DNA of 64,000 nucleotides, from NCBI GenBank assembly GCA_932521035.1, contig CAKOAU010000007.1, forward strand, positions 62,001-126,000, given 5' to 3'. The notes under the pieces were generated by a model. The model was not told where the DNA came from, made no database searches, and saw only the letters and a program-made list of their open reading frames with translations. Source of the stretch: Oscheius dolichura. Its lineage: Eukaryota; Nematoda; Chromadorea; Rhabditida; Rhabditidae. The position numbers were made by a program, and so were the translations under genes. This document shows positions 8,596-21,310 of the stretch, in pieces. Position 1 is the first letter of the stretch. Each line of letters opens with the position of its first letter.

Positions 8596-11500
8596 CTTTG
8601 CCCAAAAGTCGTATGGATGGATTCACTTTGCCCAAAAGTCGTATGGATGGATTCACTTTGCCCAAAAGTCGTATGGATGGATTCACTTTGCCCAAAAGTC
8701 GTATGGATGGATTCACTTTGCCCAAAAGTCGTATGGATGGATTCACTTTGCCCAAAAGTCGTATGGATGGATTCACTTTGCCCAAAAGTCGTATGGATGG
8801 ATTCACTTTGCCCAAAAGTCGTATGGATGGATTCACTTTGCCCAAAAGTCGTATGGATGGATTCACTTTGCCCAAAAGTCGTATGGATGGATTCACTTTG
8901 CCCAAAAGTCGTATGGATGGATTCACTTTGCCCAAAAGTCGTATGGATGGATTCACTTTGCCCAAAAGTCGTATGGATGGATTCACTTTGCCCAAAAGTC
9001 GCATGGAGGGATTCACTTTGCCCAAAAGTCGTATGGATGGATTCACTTTGCCCAAAAGTCGTATGGATGGATTCACTTTGCCCAAAAGTCGCATGGAGGG
9101 ATTCACTTTGCCCAAAAGTCGTATGGATGGATTCACTTTGCCCAAAAGTCGTATGGATGGATTCACTTTGCCCAAAAGTCGTATGGATGGATTCACTTTG
9201 CCCAAAAGTCGTATGGATGGATTCACTTTGCCCAAAAGTCGTATGGATGGATTCACTTTGCCCAAAAGTCGTATGGATGGATTCACTTTGCCCAAAAGTC
9301 GTATGGATGGATTCACTTTGCCCAAAAGTCGTATGGATGGATTCACTTTGCCCAAAAGTCGTATGGATGGATTCACTTTGCCCAAAAGTCGTATGGATGG
9401 ATTCACTTTGCCCAAAAGTCGTATGGATGGATTCACTTTGCCCAAAAGTCGTATGGATGGATTCACTTTGCCCAAAAGTCGCATGGATGGATTCACTTTG
9501 CCCAAAAGTCGTATGGATGGATTCACTTTGCCCAAAAGTCGTATGGATGGATTCACTTTGCCCAAAAGTCGTATGGATGGATTCACTTTGCCCAAAAGTC
9601 GTATGGATGGATTCACTTTGCCCAAAAGTCGTATGGATGGATTCACTTTGCCCAAAAGTCGTATGGATGGATTCACTTTGCCCAAAAGTCGTATGGATGG
9701 ATTCACTTTGCCCAAAAGTCGTATGGATGGATTCACTTTGCCCAAAAGTCGTATGGATGGATTCACTTTGCCCAAAAGTCGTATGGATGGATTCACTTTG
9801 CCCAAAAGTCGTATGGATGGATTCACTTTGCCCAAAAGTCGTATGGATGGATTCACTTTGCCCAAAAGTCGTATGGATGGATTCACTTTGCCCAAAAGTC
9901 GTATGGATGGATTCACTTTGCCCAAAAGTCGTATGGATGGATTCACTTTGCCCAAAAGTCGTATGGATGGATTCACTTTGCCCAAAAGTCGTATGGATGG
10001 ATTCACTTTGCCCAAAAGTCGTATGGATGGATTCACTTTGCCCAAAAGTCGTATGGATGGATTCACTTTGCCCAAAAGTCGTATGGATGGATTCACTTTG
10101 CCCAAAAGTCGTATGGATGGATTCACTTTGCCCAAAAGTCGCATGGATGGATTCACTTTGCCCAAAAGTCGTATGGATGGATTCACTTTGCCCAAAAGTC
10201 GTATGGATGGATTCACTTTGCCCAAAAGTCGTATGGATGGATTCACTTTGCCCAAAAGTCGTATGGATGGATTCACTTTGCCCAAAAGTCGTATGGATGG
10301 ATTCACTTTGCCCAAAAGTCGTATGGATGGATTCACTTTGCCCAAAAGTCGTATGGATGGATTCACTTTGCCCAAAAGTCGTATGGATGGATTCACTTTG
10401 CCCAAAAGTCGTATGGATGGATTCACTTTGCCCAAAAGTCGTATGGATGGATTCACTTTGCCCAAAAGTCGTATGGATGGATTCACTTTGCCCAAAAGTC
10501 GTATGGATGGATTCACTTTGCCCAAAAGTCGTATGGATGGATTCACTTTGCCCAAAAGTCGTATGGATGGATTCACTTTGCCCAAAAGTCGTATGGATGG
10601 ATTCACTTTGCCCAAAAGTCGCATGGATGGATTCACTTTGCCCAAAAGTCGTATGGATGGATTCACTTTGCCCAAAAGTCGTATGGATGGATTCACTTTG
10701 CCCAAAAGTCGTATGGATGGATTCACTTTGCCCAAAAGTCGTATGGATGGATTCACTTTGCCCAAAAGTCGTATGGATGGATTCACTTTGCCCAAAAGTC
10801 GTATGGATGGATTCACTTTGCCCAAAAGTCGTATGGATGGATTCACTTTGCCCAAAAGTCGTATGGATGGATTCACTTTGCCCAAAAGTCGTATGGATGG
10901 ATTCACTTTGCCCAAAAGTCGTATGGATGGATTCACTTTGCCCAAAAGTCGTATGGATGGATTCACTTTGCCCAAAAGTCGTATGGATGGATTCACTTTG
11001 CCCAAAAGTCGTATGGATGGATTCACTTTGCCCAAAAGTCGTATGGATGGATTCACTTTGCCCAAAAGTCGTATGGATGGATTCACTTTGCCCAAAAGTC
11101 GTATGGATGGATTCACTTTGCCCAAAAGTCGTATGGATGGATTCACTTTGCCCAAAAGTCGTATGGATGGATTCACTTTGCCCAAAAGTCGTATGGATGG
11201 ATTCACTTTGCCCAAAAGTCGCATGGATGGATTCACTTTGCCCAAAAGTCGTATGGATGGATTCACTTTGCCCAAAAGTCGCATGGAGGGATTCACTTTG
11301 CCCAAAAGTCGTATGGATGGATTCACTTTGCCCAAAAGTCGCATCGAGGGATTCACTTTGCCCAAAAGTCGTATGGATGGATTCACTTTGCCCAAAAGTC
11401 GTATGGATGGATTCACTTTGCCCAAAAGTCGCATGGAGGGATTCACTTTGCCCAAAAGTCGCATCGAGGGATTCACTTTGCCCAAAAGTCGTATGGATGG

Positions 11501-14500
11501 ATTCACTTTGCCCAAAAGTCGTATGGATGGATTCACTTTGCCCAAAAGTCGTATGGATGGATTCACTTTGCCCAAAAGTCGTATGGATGGATTCACTTTG
11601 CCCAAAAGTCGCATGGATGGATTCACTTTGCCCAAAAGTCGCATGGAGGGATTCACTTTGCCCAAAAGTCGTATGGATGGATTCACTTTGCCCAAAAGTC
11701 GCATCGAGGGATTCACTTTGCCCAAAAGTCGTATGGATGGATTCACTTTGCCCAAAAGTCGCATGGATGGATTCACTTTGCCCAAAAGTCGTATGGATGG
11801 ATTCACTTTGCCCAAAAGTCGTATGGATGGATTCACTTTGCCCAAAAGTCGTATTTATGGATTCACTTTGCCCAAAAGTCGCATCGAGGGATTCACTTTG
11901 CCCAAAAGTCGTATGGATGGATTCACTTTGCCCAAAAGTCGTATGGATGGATTCACTTTGCCCAAAAGTCGCATCGAGGGATTCACTTTGCCCAAAAGTC
12001 GTATGGATGGATTCACTTTGCCCAAAAGTCGTATGGATGGATTCACTTTGCCCAAAAGTCGTATGGATGGATTCACTTTGCCCAAAAGTCGTATGGATGG
12101 ATTCACTTTGCCCAAAAGTCGTATGGATGGATTCACTTTGCCCAAAAGTCGCATCGAGGGATTCACTTTGCCCAAAAGTCGTATGGATGGATTCACTTTG
12201 CCCAAAAGTCGTATGGATGGATTCACTTTGCCCAAAAGTCGCATCGAGGGATTCACTTTGCCCAAAAGTCGTATGGATGGATTCACTTTGCCCAAAAGAC
12301 GTATGGATGGATTCACTTTGCCCAAAAGTCGCATGGAGGGATTCACTTTGCCCAAAAGTCGCATCGAGGGATTCACTTTGCCCAAAAGTCGTATGGATGG
12401 ATTCACTTTGCCCAAAAGTCGTATGGATGGATTCACTTTGCCCAAAAGTCGCATCGAGGGATTCACTTTGCCCAAAAGTCGTATGGATGCATTCACTTTG
12501 CCCAAAAGTCGTATGGATGGATTCACTTTGCCCAAAAGTCGTATGGATGGATTCACTTTGCCCAAAAGTCGCATCGAGGGATTCACTTTGCCCAAAAGTC
12601 GTATGGATGGATTCACTTTGCCCAAAAGTCGTATGGATGGATTCACTTTGCCCAAAAGTCGCATGGAGGGATTCACTTTGCCCAAAAGTCGTATGGATGG
12701 ATTCACTTTGCCCAAAAGTCGCATGGAGGGATTCACTTTGCCCAAAAGTCGCATCGAGGGATTCACTTTGCCCAAAAGTCGTATGGATGGATTCACTTTG
12801 CCCAAAAGTCGCATCGAGGGATTCACTTTGCCCAAAAGTCGTATGGATGGATTCACTTTGCCCAAAAGTCGTATGGATGGATTCACTTTGCCCAAAAGTC
12901 GTATGGATGGATTCACTTTGCCCAAAAGTCGCATCGAGGGATTCACTTTGCCCAAAAGTCGTATGGATGGATTCACTTTGCCCAAAAGTCGTATGGATGG
13001 ATTCACTTTGCCCAAAAGTCGCATCGAGGGATTCACTTTGCCCAAAAGTCGTATGGATGGATTCACTTTGCCCAAAAGTCGTATGGATGGATTCACTTTG
13101 CCCAAAAGTCGTATGGATGGATTCACTTTGCCCAAAAGTCGTATGGATGGATTCACTTTGCCCAAAAGTCGTATGGATGGATTCACTTTGCCCAAAAGTC
13201 GTATGGATGGATTCACTTTGCCCAAAAGTCGTATGGATGGATTCACTTTGCCCAAAAGTCGTATGGATGGATTCACTTTGCCCAAAAGTCGCATCGAGGG
13301 ATTCACTTTGCCCAAAAGTCGTATGGATGGATTCACTTTGCCCAAAAGTCGCATGGAGGGATTCACTTTGCCCAAAAGTCGCATGGAGGGATTCACTTTG
13401 CCCAAAAGTCGTATGGATGGATTCACTTTGCCCAAAAGTCGTATGGATGGATTCACTTTGCCCAAAAGTCGTATGGATGGATTCACTTTGCCCAAAAGTC
13501 GCATCGAGGGATTCACTTTGCCCAAAAGTCGTATGGATGGATTCACTTTGCCCAAAAGTCGTATGGATGGATTCACTTTGCCCAAAAGTCGCATCGAGGG
13601 ATTCACTTTGCCCAAAAGTCGTATGGATGGATTCACTTTGCCCAAAAGTCGCATGGAGGGATTCACTTTGCCCAAAAGTCGCATGGAGGGATTCACTTTG
13701 CCCAAAAGTCGTATGGATGGATTCACTTTGCCCAAAAGTCGTATGGATGGATTCACTTTGCCCAAAAGTCGTATGGATGGATTCACTTTGCCCAAAAGTC
13801 GCATCGAGGGATTCACTTTGCCCAAAAGTCGTATGGATGGATTCACTTTGCCCAAAAGTCGTATGGATGGATTCACTTTGCCCAAAAGTCGCATCGAGGG
13901 ATTCACTTTGCCCAAAAGTCGTATGGATGGATTCACTTTGCCCAAAAGTCGTATGGATGGATTCACTTTGCCCAAAAGTCGTATGGATGGATTCACTTTG
14001 CCCAAAAGTCGTATGGATGGATTCACTTTGCCCAAAAGTCGTATGGATGGATTCACTTTGCCCAAAAGTCGTATGGATGGATTCACTTTGCCCAAAAGTC
14101 GTATGGATGGATTCACTTTGCCCAAAAGTCGCATCGAGGGATTCACTTTGCCCAAAAGTCGTATGGATGGATTCACTTTGCCCAAAAGTCGCATGGAGGG
14201 ATTCACTTTGCCCAAAAGTCGCATGGAGGGATTCACTTTGCCCAAAAGTCGTATGGATGGATTCACTTTGCCCAAAAGTCGTATGGATGGATTCACTTTG
14301 CCCAAAAGTCGTATGGATGGATTCACTTTGCCCAAAAGTCGCATCGAGGGATTCACTTTGCCCAAAAGTCGTATGGATGGATTCACTTTGCCCAAAAGTC
14401 GTATGGATGGATTCACTTTGCCCAAAAGTCGCATCGAGGGATTCACTTTGCCCAAAAGTCGTATGGATGGATTCACTTTGCCCAAAAGTCGCATCGAGGG

Positions 14501-16815
14501 ATTCACTTTGCCCAAAAGTCGTATGGATGGATTCACTTTGCCCAAAAGTCGTATGGATGGATTCACTTTGCCCAAAAGTCGCATCGAGGGATTCACTTTG
14601 CCCAAAAGTCGTATGGATGGATTCACTTTGCCCAAAAGTCGTATGGATGGATTCACTTTGCCCAAAAGTCGTATGGATGGATTCACTTTGCCCAAAAGTC
14701 GTATGGATGGATTCACTTTGCCCAAAAGTCGTATGGATGGATTCACTTTGCCCAAAAGTCGTATGGATGGATTCACTTTGCCCAAAAGTCGTATGGATGG
14801 ATTCACTTTGCCCAAAAGTCGTATGGATGGATTCACTTTGCCCAAAAGTCGCATCGAGGGATTCACTTTGCCCAAAAGTCGTATGGATGGATTCACTTTG
14901 CCCAAAAGTCGCATGGAGGGATTCACTTTGCCCAAAAGTCGCATGGAGGGATTCACTTTGCCCAAAAGTCGTATGGATGGATTCACTTTGCCCAAAAGTC
15001 GTATGGATGGATTCACTTTGCCCAAAAGTCGTATGGATGGATTCACTTTGCCCAAAAGTCGCATCGAGGGATTCACTTTGCCCAAAAGTCGTATGGATGG
15101 ATTCACTTTGCCCAAAAGTCGTATGGATGGATTCACTTTGCCCAAAAGTCGCATCGAGGGATTCACTTTGCCCAAAAGTCGTATGGATGGATTCACTTTG
15201 CCCAAAAGTCGTATGGATGGATTCACTTTGCCCAAAAGTCGCATCGAGGGATTCACTTTGCCCAAAAGTCGTATGGATGGATTCACTTTGCCCAAAAGTC
15301 GTATGGATGGATTCACTTTGCCCAAAAGTCGTATGGATGGATTCACTTTGCCCAAAAGTCGTATGGATGGATTCACTTTGCCCAAAAGTCGCATCGAGGG
15401 ATTCACTTTGCCCAAAAGTCGTATGGATGGATTCACTTTGCCCAAAAGTCGCATGGAGGGATTCACTTTGCCCAAAAGTCGCATGGAGGGATTCACTTTG
15501 CCCAAAAGTCGTATGGATGGATTCACTTTGCCCAAAAGTCGTATGGATGGATTCACTTTGCCCAAAAGTCGTATGGATGGATTCACTTTGCCCAAAAGTC
15601 GCATCGAGGGATTCACTTTGCCCAAAAGTCGTATGGATGGATTCACTTTGCCCAAAAGTCGTATGGATGGATTCACTTTGCCCAAAAGTCGCATCGAGGG
15701 ATTCACTTTGCCCAAAAGTCGTATGGATGGATTCACTTTGCCCAAAAGTCGTATGGATGGATTCACTTTGCCCAAAAGTCGTATGGATGGATTCACTTTG
15801 CCCAAAAGTCGTATGGATGGATTCACTTTGCCCAAAAGTCGTATGGATGGATTCACTTTGCCCAAAAGTCGTATGGATGGATTCACTTTGCCCAAAAGTC
15901 GTATGGATGGATTCACTTTGCCCAAAAGTCGTATGGATGGATTCACTTTGCCCAAAAGTCGCATCGAGGGATTCACTTTGCCCAAAAGTCGTATGGATGG
16001 ATTCACTTTGCCCAAAAGTCGCATGGAGGGATTCACTTTGCCCAAAAGTCGCATGGAGGGATTCACTTTGCCCAAAAGTCGTATGGATGGATTCACTTTG
16101 CCCAAAAGTCGTATGGATGGATTCACTTTGCCCAAAAGTCGTATGGATGGATTCACTTTGCCCAAAAGTCGCATCGAGGGATTCACTTTGCCCAAAAGTC
16201 GTATGGATGGATTCACTTTGCCCAAAAGTCGTATGGATGGATTCACTTTGCCCAAAAGTCGCATCGAGGGATTCACTTTGCCCAAAAGTCGTATGGATGG
16301 ATTCACTTTGCCCAAAAGTCGTATGGATGGATTCACTTTGCCCAAAAGTCGCATCGAGGGATTCACTTTGCCCAAAAGTCGTATGGATGGATTCACTTTG
16401 CCCAAAAGTCGTATGGATGGATTCACTTTGCCCAAAAGTCGCATCGAGGGATTCACTTTGCCCAAAAGTCGTATGGATGGATTCACTTTGCCCAAAAGTC
16501 GTATGGATGGATTCACTTTGCCCAAAAGTCGTATGGATGGATTCACTTTGCCCAAAAGTCGTATGGATGGATTCACTTTGCCCAAAAGTCGTATGGATGG
16601 ATTCACTTTGCCCAAAAGTCGTATGGATGGATTCACTTTGCCCAAAAGTCGTATGGATGGATTCACTTTGCCCAAAGGTCGCATGGAGGGATTCACTTTG
16701 CCCAAAAGTCGCATGGAGGGATTCACTTTGCCCAAAAGTCGCATGGAGGGATTCACTTTGCCCAAAAGTCGCATGGAGGGATTCACTTTGCCCAAAAGTC
16801 GCATGGAGGGATTCA
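8596..16815 (+). repeat. Array B block (274 units), the longest run
   Basis: Three zones are visible. 8596-9115 resembles the start of block 5 at an offset reduced to 4,705 bp (four units, including the e unit, missing; c at 8996 and 9086, d at 9476). 9116-11275 is nearly pure consensus. 11276-16815 mixes a, b and c, with c-c pairs at 13351, 13651, 14191, 14911, 15451 and 16021 spaced 300, 540, 720, 540 and 570 bp: a loose higher-order repeat of 18-24 units. An f unit lies at 11846. Near the right end, five c units (the first preceded by AAGGTC) lead into the next 35-bp unit. Confidence 0.92.
9116..11275 (+). repeat. Homogeneous core of array B (72 units)
   Basis: 68 of 72 consecutive units are consensus a. 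The other four are d, which differs by one base (9476, 10136, 10616, 11216; spacing 22, 16 and 20 units). No b, c, e or f units occur here, unlike every other stretch of this length. Confidence 0.9.
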
Positions 16816-16850
16816 CTAGGAGTTTTTTACGGAAGAGTTTGATGGACTCA
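16816..16850 (+). repeat. 35-bp B variant unit 10
   Basis: First 35-bp unit followed by the private pair of changes GATGGACTCA and AAGCCG. That pair also follows the units at 20701, 21276, 22691, 23266, 23961 and 24266, but none of those before 16816. Confidence 0.93.
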
Positions 16851-16940
16851 CTTTGCCCAAAAGCCGTATGGATGGATTCACTTTGCCCAAAAGTCGTATG
16901 GATGGATTCACTTTGCCCAAAAGTCGTATGGATGGATTCA

Positions 16941-16975
16941 CTAGGAGTTTTTTACGAAAGAGTTTGATGGATTCA
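16941..16975 (+). repeat. 35-bp B variant unit 11 (one-base variant)
   Basis: Reads TTTTTTACGAAAG instead of TTTTTTACGGAAG. The only 35-bp unit with this change. Three a units (16851-16940) precede it. Confidence 0.92.
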
Positions 16976-17095
16976 CTTTGCCCAAAAGTCGCATCGAGGG
17001 ATTCACTTTGCCCAAAAGTCGTATGGATGGATTCACTTTGCCCAAAAGTCGCATGGAGGGATTCACTTTGCCCAAAAGTCGCATGGAGGGATTCA
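16976..17095 (+). repeat. Array B b-a-c-c cassette, copy 3
   Basis: Enclosed by 35-bp units at 16941 and 17096. The flanking unit follows the older GATGGATTCA form, unlike its neighbours at 16816 and 20701. Confidence 0.9.
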
Positions 17096-17130
17096 CTAGG
17101 AGTTTTTTACGGAAGAGTTTGATGGATTCA
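17096..17130 (+). repeat. 35-bp B variant unit 12
   Basis: Opens another copy of the e-c-c-d block (e at 17471, c at 17621 and 17711, d at 17921). Confidence 0.93.
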
Positions 17131-20100
17131 CTTTGCCCAAAAGTCGTATGGATGGATTCACTTTGCCCAAAAGTCGTATGGATGGATTCACTTTGCCCAA
17201 AAGTCGTATGGATGGATTCACTTTGCCCAAAAGTCGTATGGATGGATTCACTTTGCCCAAAAGTCGTATGGATGGATTCACTTTGCCCAAAAGTCGTATG
17301 GATGGATTCACTTTGCCCAAAAGTCGTATGGATGGATTCACTTTGCCCAAAAGTCGTATGGATGGATTCACTTTGCCCAAAAGTCGTATGGATGGATTCA
17401 CTTTGCCCAAAAGTCGTATGGATGGATTCACTTTGCCCAAAAGTCGTATGGATGGATTCACTTTGCCCAAAATTCGTATGGATGGATTCACTTTGCCCAA
17501 AAGTCGTATGGATGGATTCACTTTGCCCAAAAGTCGTATGGATGGATTCACTTTGCCCAAAAGTCGTATGGATGGATTCACTTTGCCCAAAAGTCGTATG
17601 GATGGATTCACTTTGCCCAAAAGTCGCATGGAGGGATTCACTTTGCCCAAAAGTCGTATGGATGGATTCACTTTGCCCAAAAGTCGTATGGATGGATTCA
17701 CTTTGCCCAAAAGTCGCATGGAGGGATTCACTTTGCCCAAAAGTCGTATGGATGGATTCACTTTGCCCAAAAGTCGTATGGATGGATTCACTTTGCCCAA
17801 AAGTCGTATGGATGGATTCACTTTGCCCAAAAGTCGTATGGATGGATTCACTTTGCCCAAAAGTCGTATGGATGGATTCACTTTGCCCAAAAGTCGTATG
17901 GATGGATTCACTTTGCCCAAAAGTCGCATGGATGGATTCACTTTGCCCAAAAGTCGTATGGATGGATTCACTTTGCCCAAAAGTCGTATGGATGGATTCA
18001 CTTTGCCCAAAAGTCGTATGGATGGATTCACTTTGCCCAAAAGTCGTATGGATGGATTCACTTTGCCCAAAAGTCGTATGGATGGATTCACTTTGCCCAA
18101 AAGTCGTATGGATGGATTCACTTTGCCCAAAAGTCGCATCGAGGGATTCACTTTGCCCAAAAGTCGTATGGATGGATTCACTTTGCCCAAAAGTCGTATG
18201 GATGGATTCACTTTGCCCAAAAGTCGCATCGAGGGATTCACTTTGCCCAAAAGTCGTATGGATGGATTCACTTTGCCCAAAAGTCGTATGGATGGATTCA
18301 CTTTGCCCAAAAGTCGCATCGAGGGATTCACTTTGCCCAAAAGTCGTATGGATGGATTCACTTTGCCCAAAAGTCGCATCGAGGGATTCACTTTGCCCAA
18401 AAGTCGTATGGATGGATTCACTTTGCCCAAAAGTCGTATGGATGGATTCACTTTGCCCAAAAGTCGTATGGATGGATTCACTTTGCCCAAAAGTCGCATC
18501 GAGGGATTCACTTTGCCCAAAAGTCGTATGGATGGATTCACTTTGCCCAAAAGTCGTATGGATGGATTCACTTTGCCCAAAAGTCGTATGGATGGATTCA
18601 CTTTGCCCAAAAGTCGTATGGATGGATTCACTTTGCCCAAAAGTCGTATGGATGGATTCACTTTGCCCAAAAGTCGCATCGAGGGATTCACTTTGCCCAA
18701 AAGTCGTATGGATGGATTCACTTTGCCCAAAAGTCGCATGGAGGGATTCACTTTGCCCAAAAGTCGCATCGAGGGATTCACTTTGCCCAAAAGTCGTATG
18801 GATGGATTCACTTTGCCCAAAAGTCGCATCGAGGGATTCACTTTGCCCAAAAGTCGTATGGATGGATTCACTTTGCCCAAAAGTCGTATGGATGGATTCA
18901 CTTTGCCCAAAAGTCGTATGGATGGATTCACTTTGCCCAAAAGTCGCATCGAGGGATTCACTTTGCCCAAAAGTCGTATGGATGGATTCACTTTGCCCAA
19001 AAGTCGTATGGATGGATTCACTTTGCCCAAAAGTCGCATCGAGGGATTCACTTTGCCCAAAAGTCGTATGGATGGATTCACTTTGCCCAAAAGTCGTATG
19101 GATGGATTCACTTTGCCCAAAAGTCGTATGGATGGATTCACTTTGCCCAAAAGTCGCATCGAGGGATCCACTTTGCCCAAAAGTCGTATGGATGGATTGA
19201 CTTTGCCCAAAAGTCGTATGGATGGATTCACTTTGCCCAAAAGTCGCATGGAGGGATTCACTTTGCCCAAAAGTCGCATCGAGGGATTCACTTTGCCCAA
19301 AAGTCGCATGGATGGATTCACTTTGCCCAAAAGTCGTATGGATGGATTCACTTTGCCCAAAAGTCGCATCGAGGGATTCACTTTGCCCAAAAGTCGCATG
19401 GATGGATTCACTTTGCCCAAAAGTCGTATGGATGGATTCACTTTGCCCAAAAGTCGCATCGAGGGATTCACTTTGCCCAAAAGTCGCATCGAGGGATTCA
19501 CTTTGCCCAAAAGTCGTATGGATGGATTCACTTTGCCCAAAAGTCGCATGGAGGGATTCACTTTGCCCAAAAGTCGCATCGAGGGATTCACTTTGCCCAA
19601 AAGTCGTATGGATGGATTCACTTTGCCCAAAAGTCGTATGGATGGATTCACTTTGCCCAAAAGTCGCATCGAGGGATTCACTTTGCCCAAAAGTCGTATG
19701 GATGGATTCACTTTGCCCAAAAGTCGTATGGATGGATTCACTTTGCCCAAAAGTCGCATCGAGGGATTCACTTTGCCCAAAAGTCGTATGGATGGATTCA
19801 CTTTGCCCAAAAGTCGTATGGATGGATTCACTTTGCCCAAAAGTCGCATCGAGGGATTCACTTTGCCCAAAAGTCGTATGGATGGATTCACTTTGCCCAA
19901 AAGTCGTATGGATGGATTCACTTTGCCCAAAAGTCGCATCGAGGGATTCACTTTGCCCAAAAGTCGTATGGATGGATTCACTTTGCCCAAAAGTCGTATG
20001 GATGGATTCACTTTGCCCAAAAGTCGTATGGATGGATTCACTTTGCCCAAAAGTCGCATCGAGGGATTCACTTTGCCCAAAAGTCGTATGGATGGATTCA

Positions 20101-20700
20101 CTTTGCCCAAAAGTCGTATGGATGGATTCACTTTGCCCAAAAGTCGCATGGAGGGATTCACTTTGCCCAAAAGTCGTATGGATGGATTCACTTTGCCCAA
20201 AAGTCGTATGGATGGATTCACTTTGCCCAAAAGTCGTATGGATGGATTCACTTTGCCCAAAAGTCGTATGGATGGATTCACTTTGCCCAAAAGTCGTATG
20301 GATGGATTCACTTTGCCCAAAAGTCGTATGGATGGATTCACTTTGCCCAAAAGTCGTATGGATGGATTCACTTTGCCCAAAAGTCGTATGGATGGATTCA
20401 CTTTGCCCAAAAGTCGTATGGATGGATTCACTTTGCCCAAAAGTCGTATGGATGGATTCACTTTGCCCAAAAGTCGTATGGATGGATTCACTTTGCCCAA
20501 AAGTCGTATGGATGGATTCACTTTGCCCAAAAGTCGCATGGAGGGATTCACTTTGCCCAAAAGTCGCATGGAGGGATTCACTTTGCCCAAAAGTCGCATG
20601 GAGGGATTCACTTTGCCCAAAAGTCGCATGGAGGGATTCACTTTGCCCAAAAGTCGCATGGAGGGATTCACTTTGCCCAAAAGTCGCATGGAGGGATTCA
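17131..20700 (+). repeat. Array B block (119 units)
   Basis: The first part repeats the block-5 series: e to the two c units is 150 and 240 bp, as at 4141, but d follows at 450 rather than 630 bp, so six units are missing. The middle is dominated by b-a-a triplets. Private changes are GGGATCCAC near 19168 and GGATTGACTTTG near 19199. The last 1.3 kb (from about 19381) is the first part of a 1,990-bp tandem duplication and ends in six consecutive c units. Confidence 0.9.
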
Positions 20701-20735
20701 CTAGGAGTTTTTTACGGAAGAGTTTGATGGACTCA
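20701..20735 (+). repeat. 35-bp B variant unit 13
   Basis: Preceded by six c units. It is followed by the ACTCA/AAGCC pair and an 18-unit block with CTTTGTCC units at 20921 and 21131. Confidence 0.93.
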
Positions 20736-21275
20736 CTTTGCCCAAAAGCCGTATGGATGGATTCACTTTGCCCAAAAGTCGTATGGATGGATTCACTTTG
20801 CCCAAAAGTCGTATGGATGGATTCACTTTGCCCAAAAGTCGTATGGATGGATTCACTTTGCCCAAAAGTCGTATGGATGGATTCACTTTGCCCAAAAGTC
20901 GCATGGAGGGATTCACTTTGTCCAAAAGTCGTATGGATGGATTCACTTTGCCCAAAAGTCGTATGGATGGATTCACTTTGCCCAAAAGTCGTATGGATGG
21001 ATTCACTTTGCCCAAAAGTCGCATGGAGGGATTCACTTTGCCCAAAAGTCGTATGGATGGATTCACTTTGCCCAAAAGTCGTATGGATGGATTCACTTTG
21101 CCCAAAAGTCGTATGGATGGATTCACTTTGTCCAAAAGTCGCATGGAGGGATTCACTTTGCCCAAAAGTCGCATGGAGGGATTCACTTTGCCCAAAAGTC
21201 GCATGGAGGGATTCACTTTGCCCAAAAGTCGCATGGAGGGATTCACTTTGCCCAAAAGTCGCATGGAGGGATTCA

Positions 21276-21310
21276 CTAGGAGTTTTTTACGGAAGAGTTT
21301 GATGGACTCA
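21276..21310 (+). repeat. 35-bp B variant unit 14
   Basis: Lies 575 bp after unit 13 and near the seam of the 1,990-bp duplication (seam about 21370). Confidence 0.93.

Noticed and set aside
8443-16967. Very long open frames (up to about 2,800 codons) with 10-residue repeats in array B, on both strands
   Set aside because: The 30-bp unit has no stop in any plus frame and in one minus frame, so length carries no evidence. Frames are broken at every 35-bp unit, several frames are open at once, and there is no non-repeat domain, signal peptide or start context.
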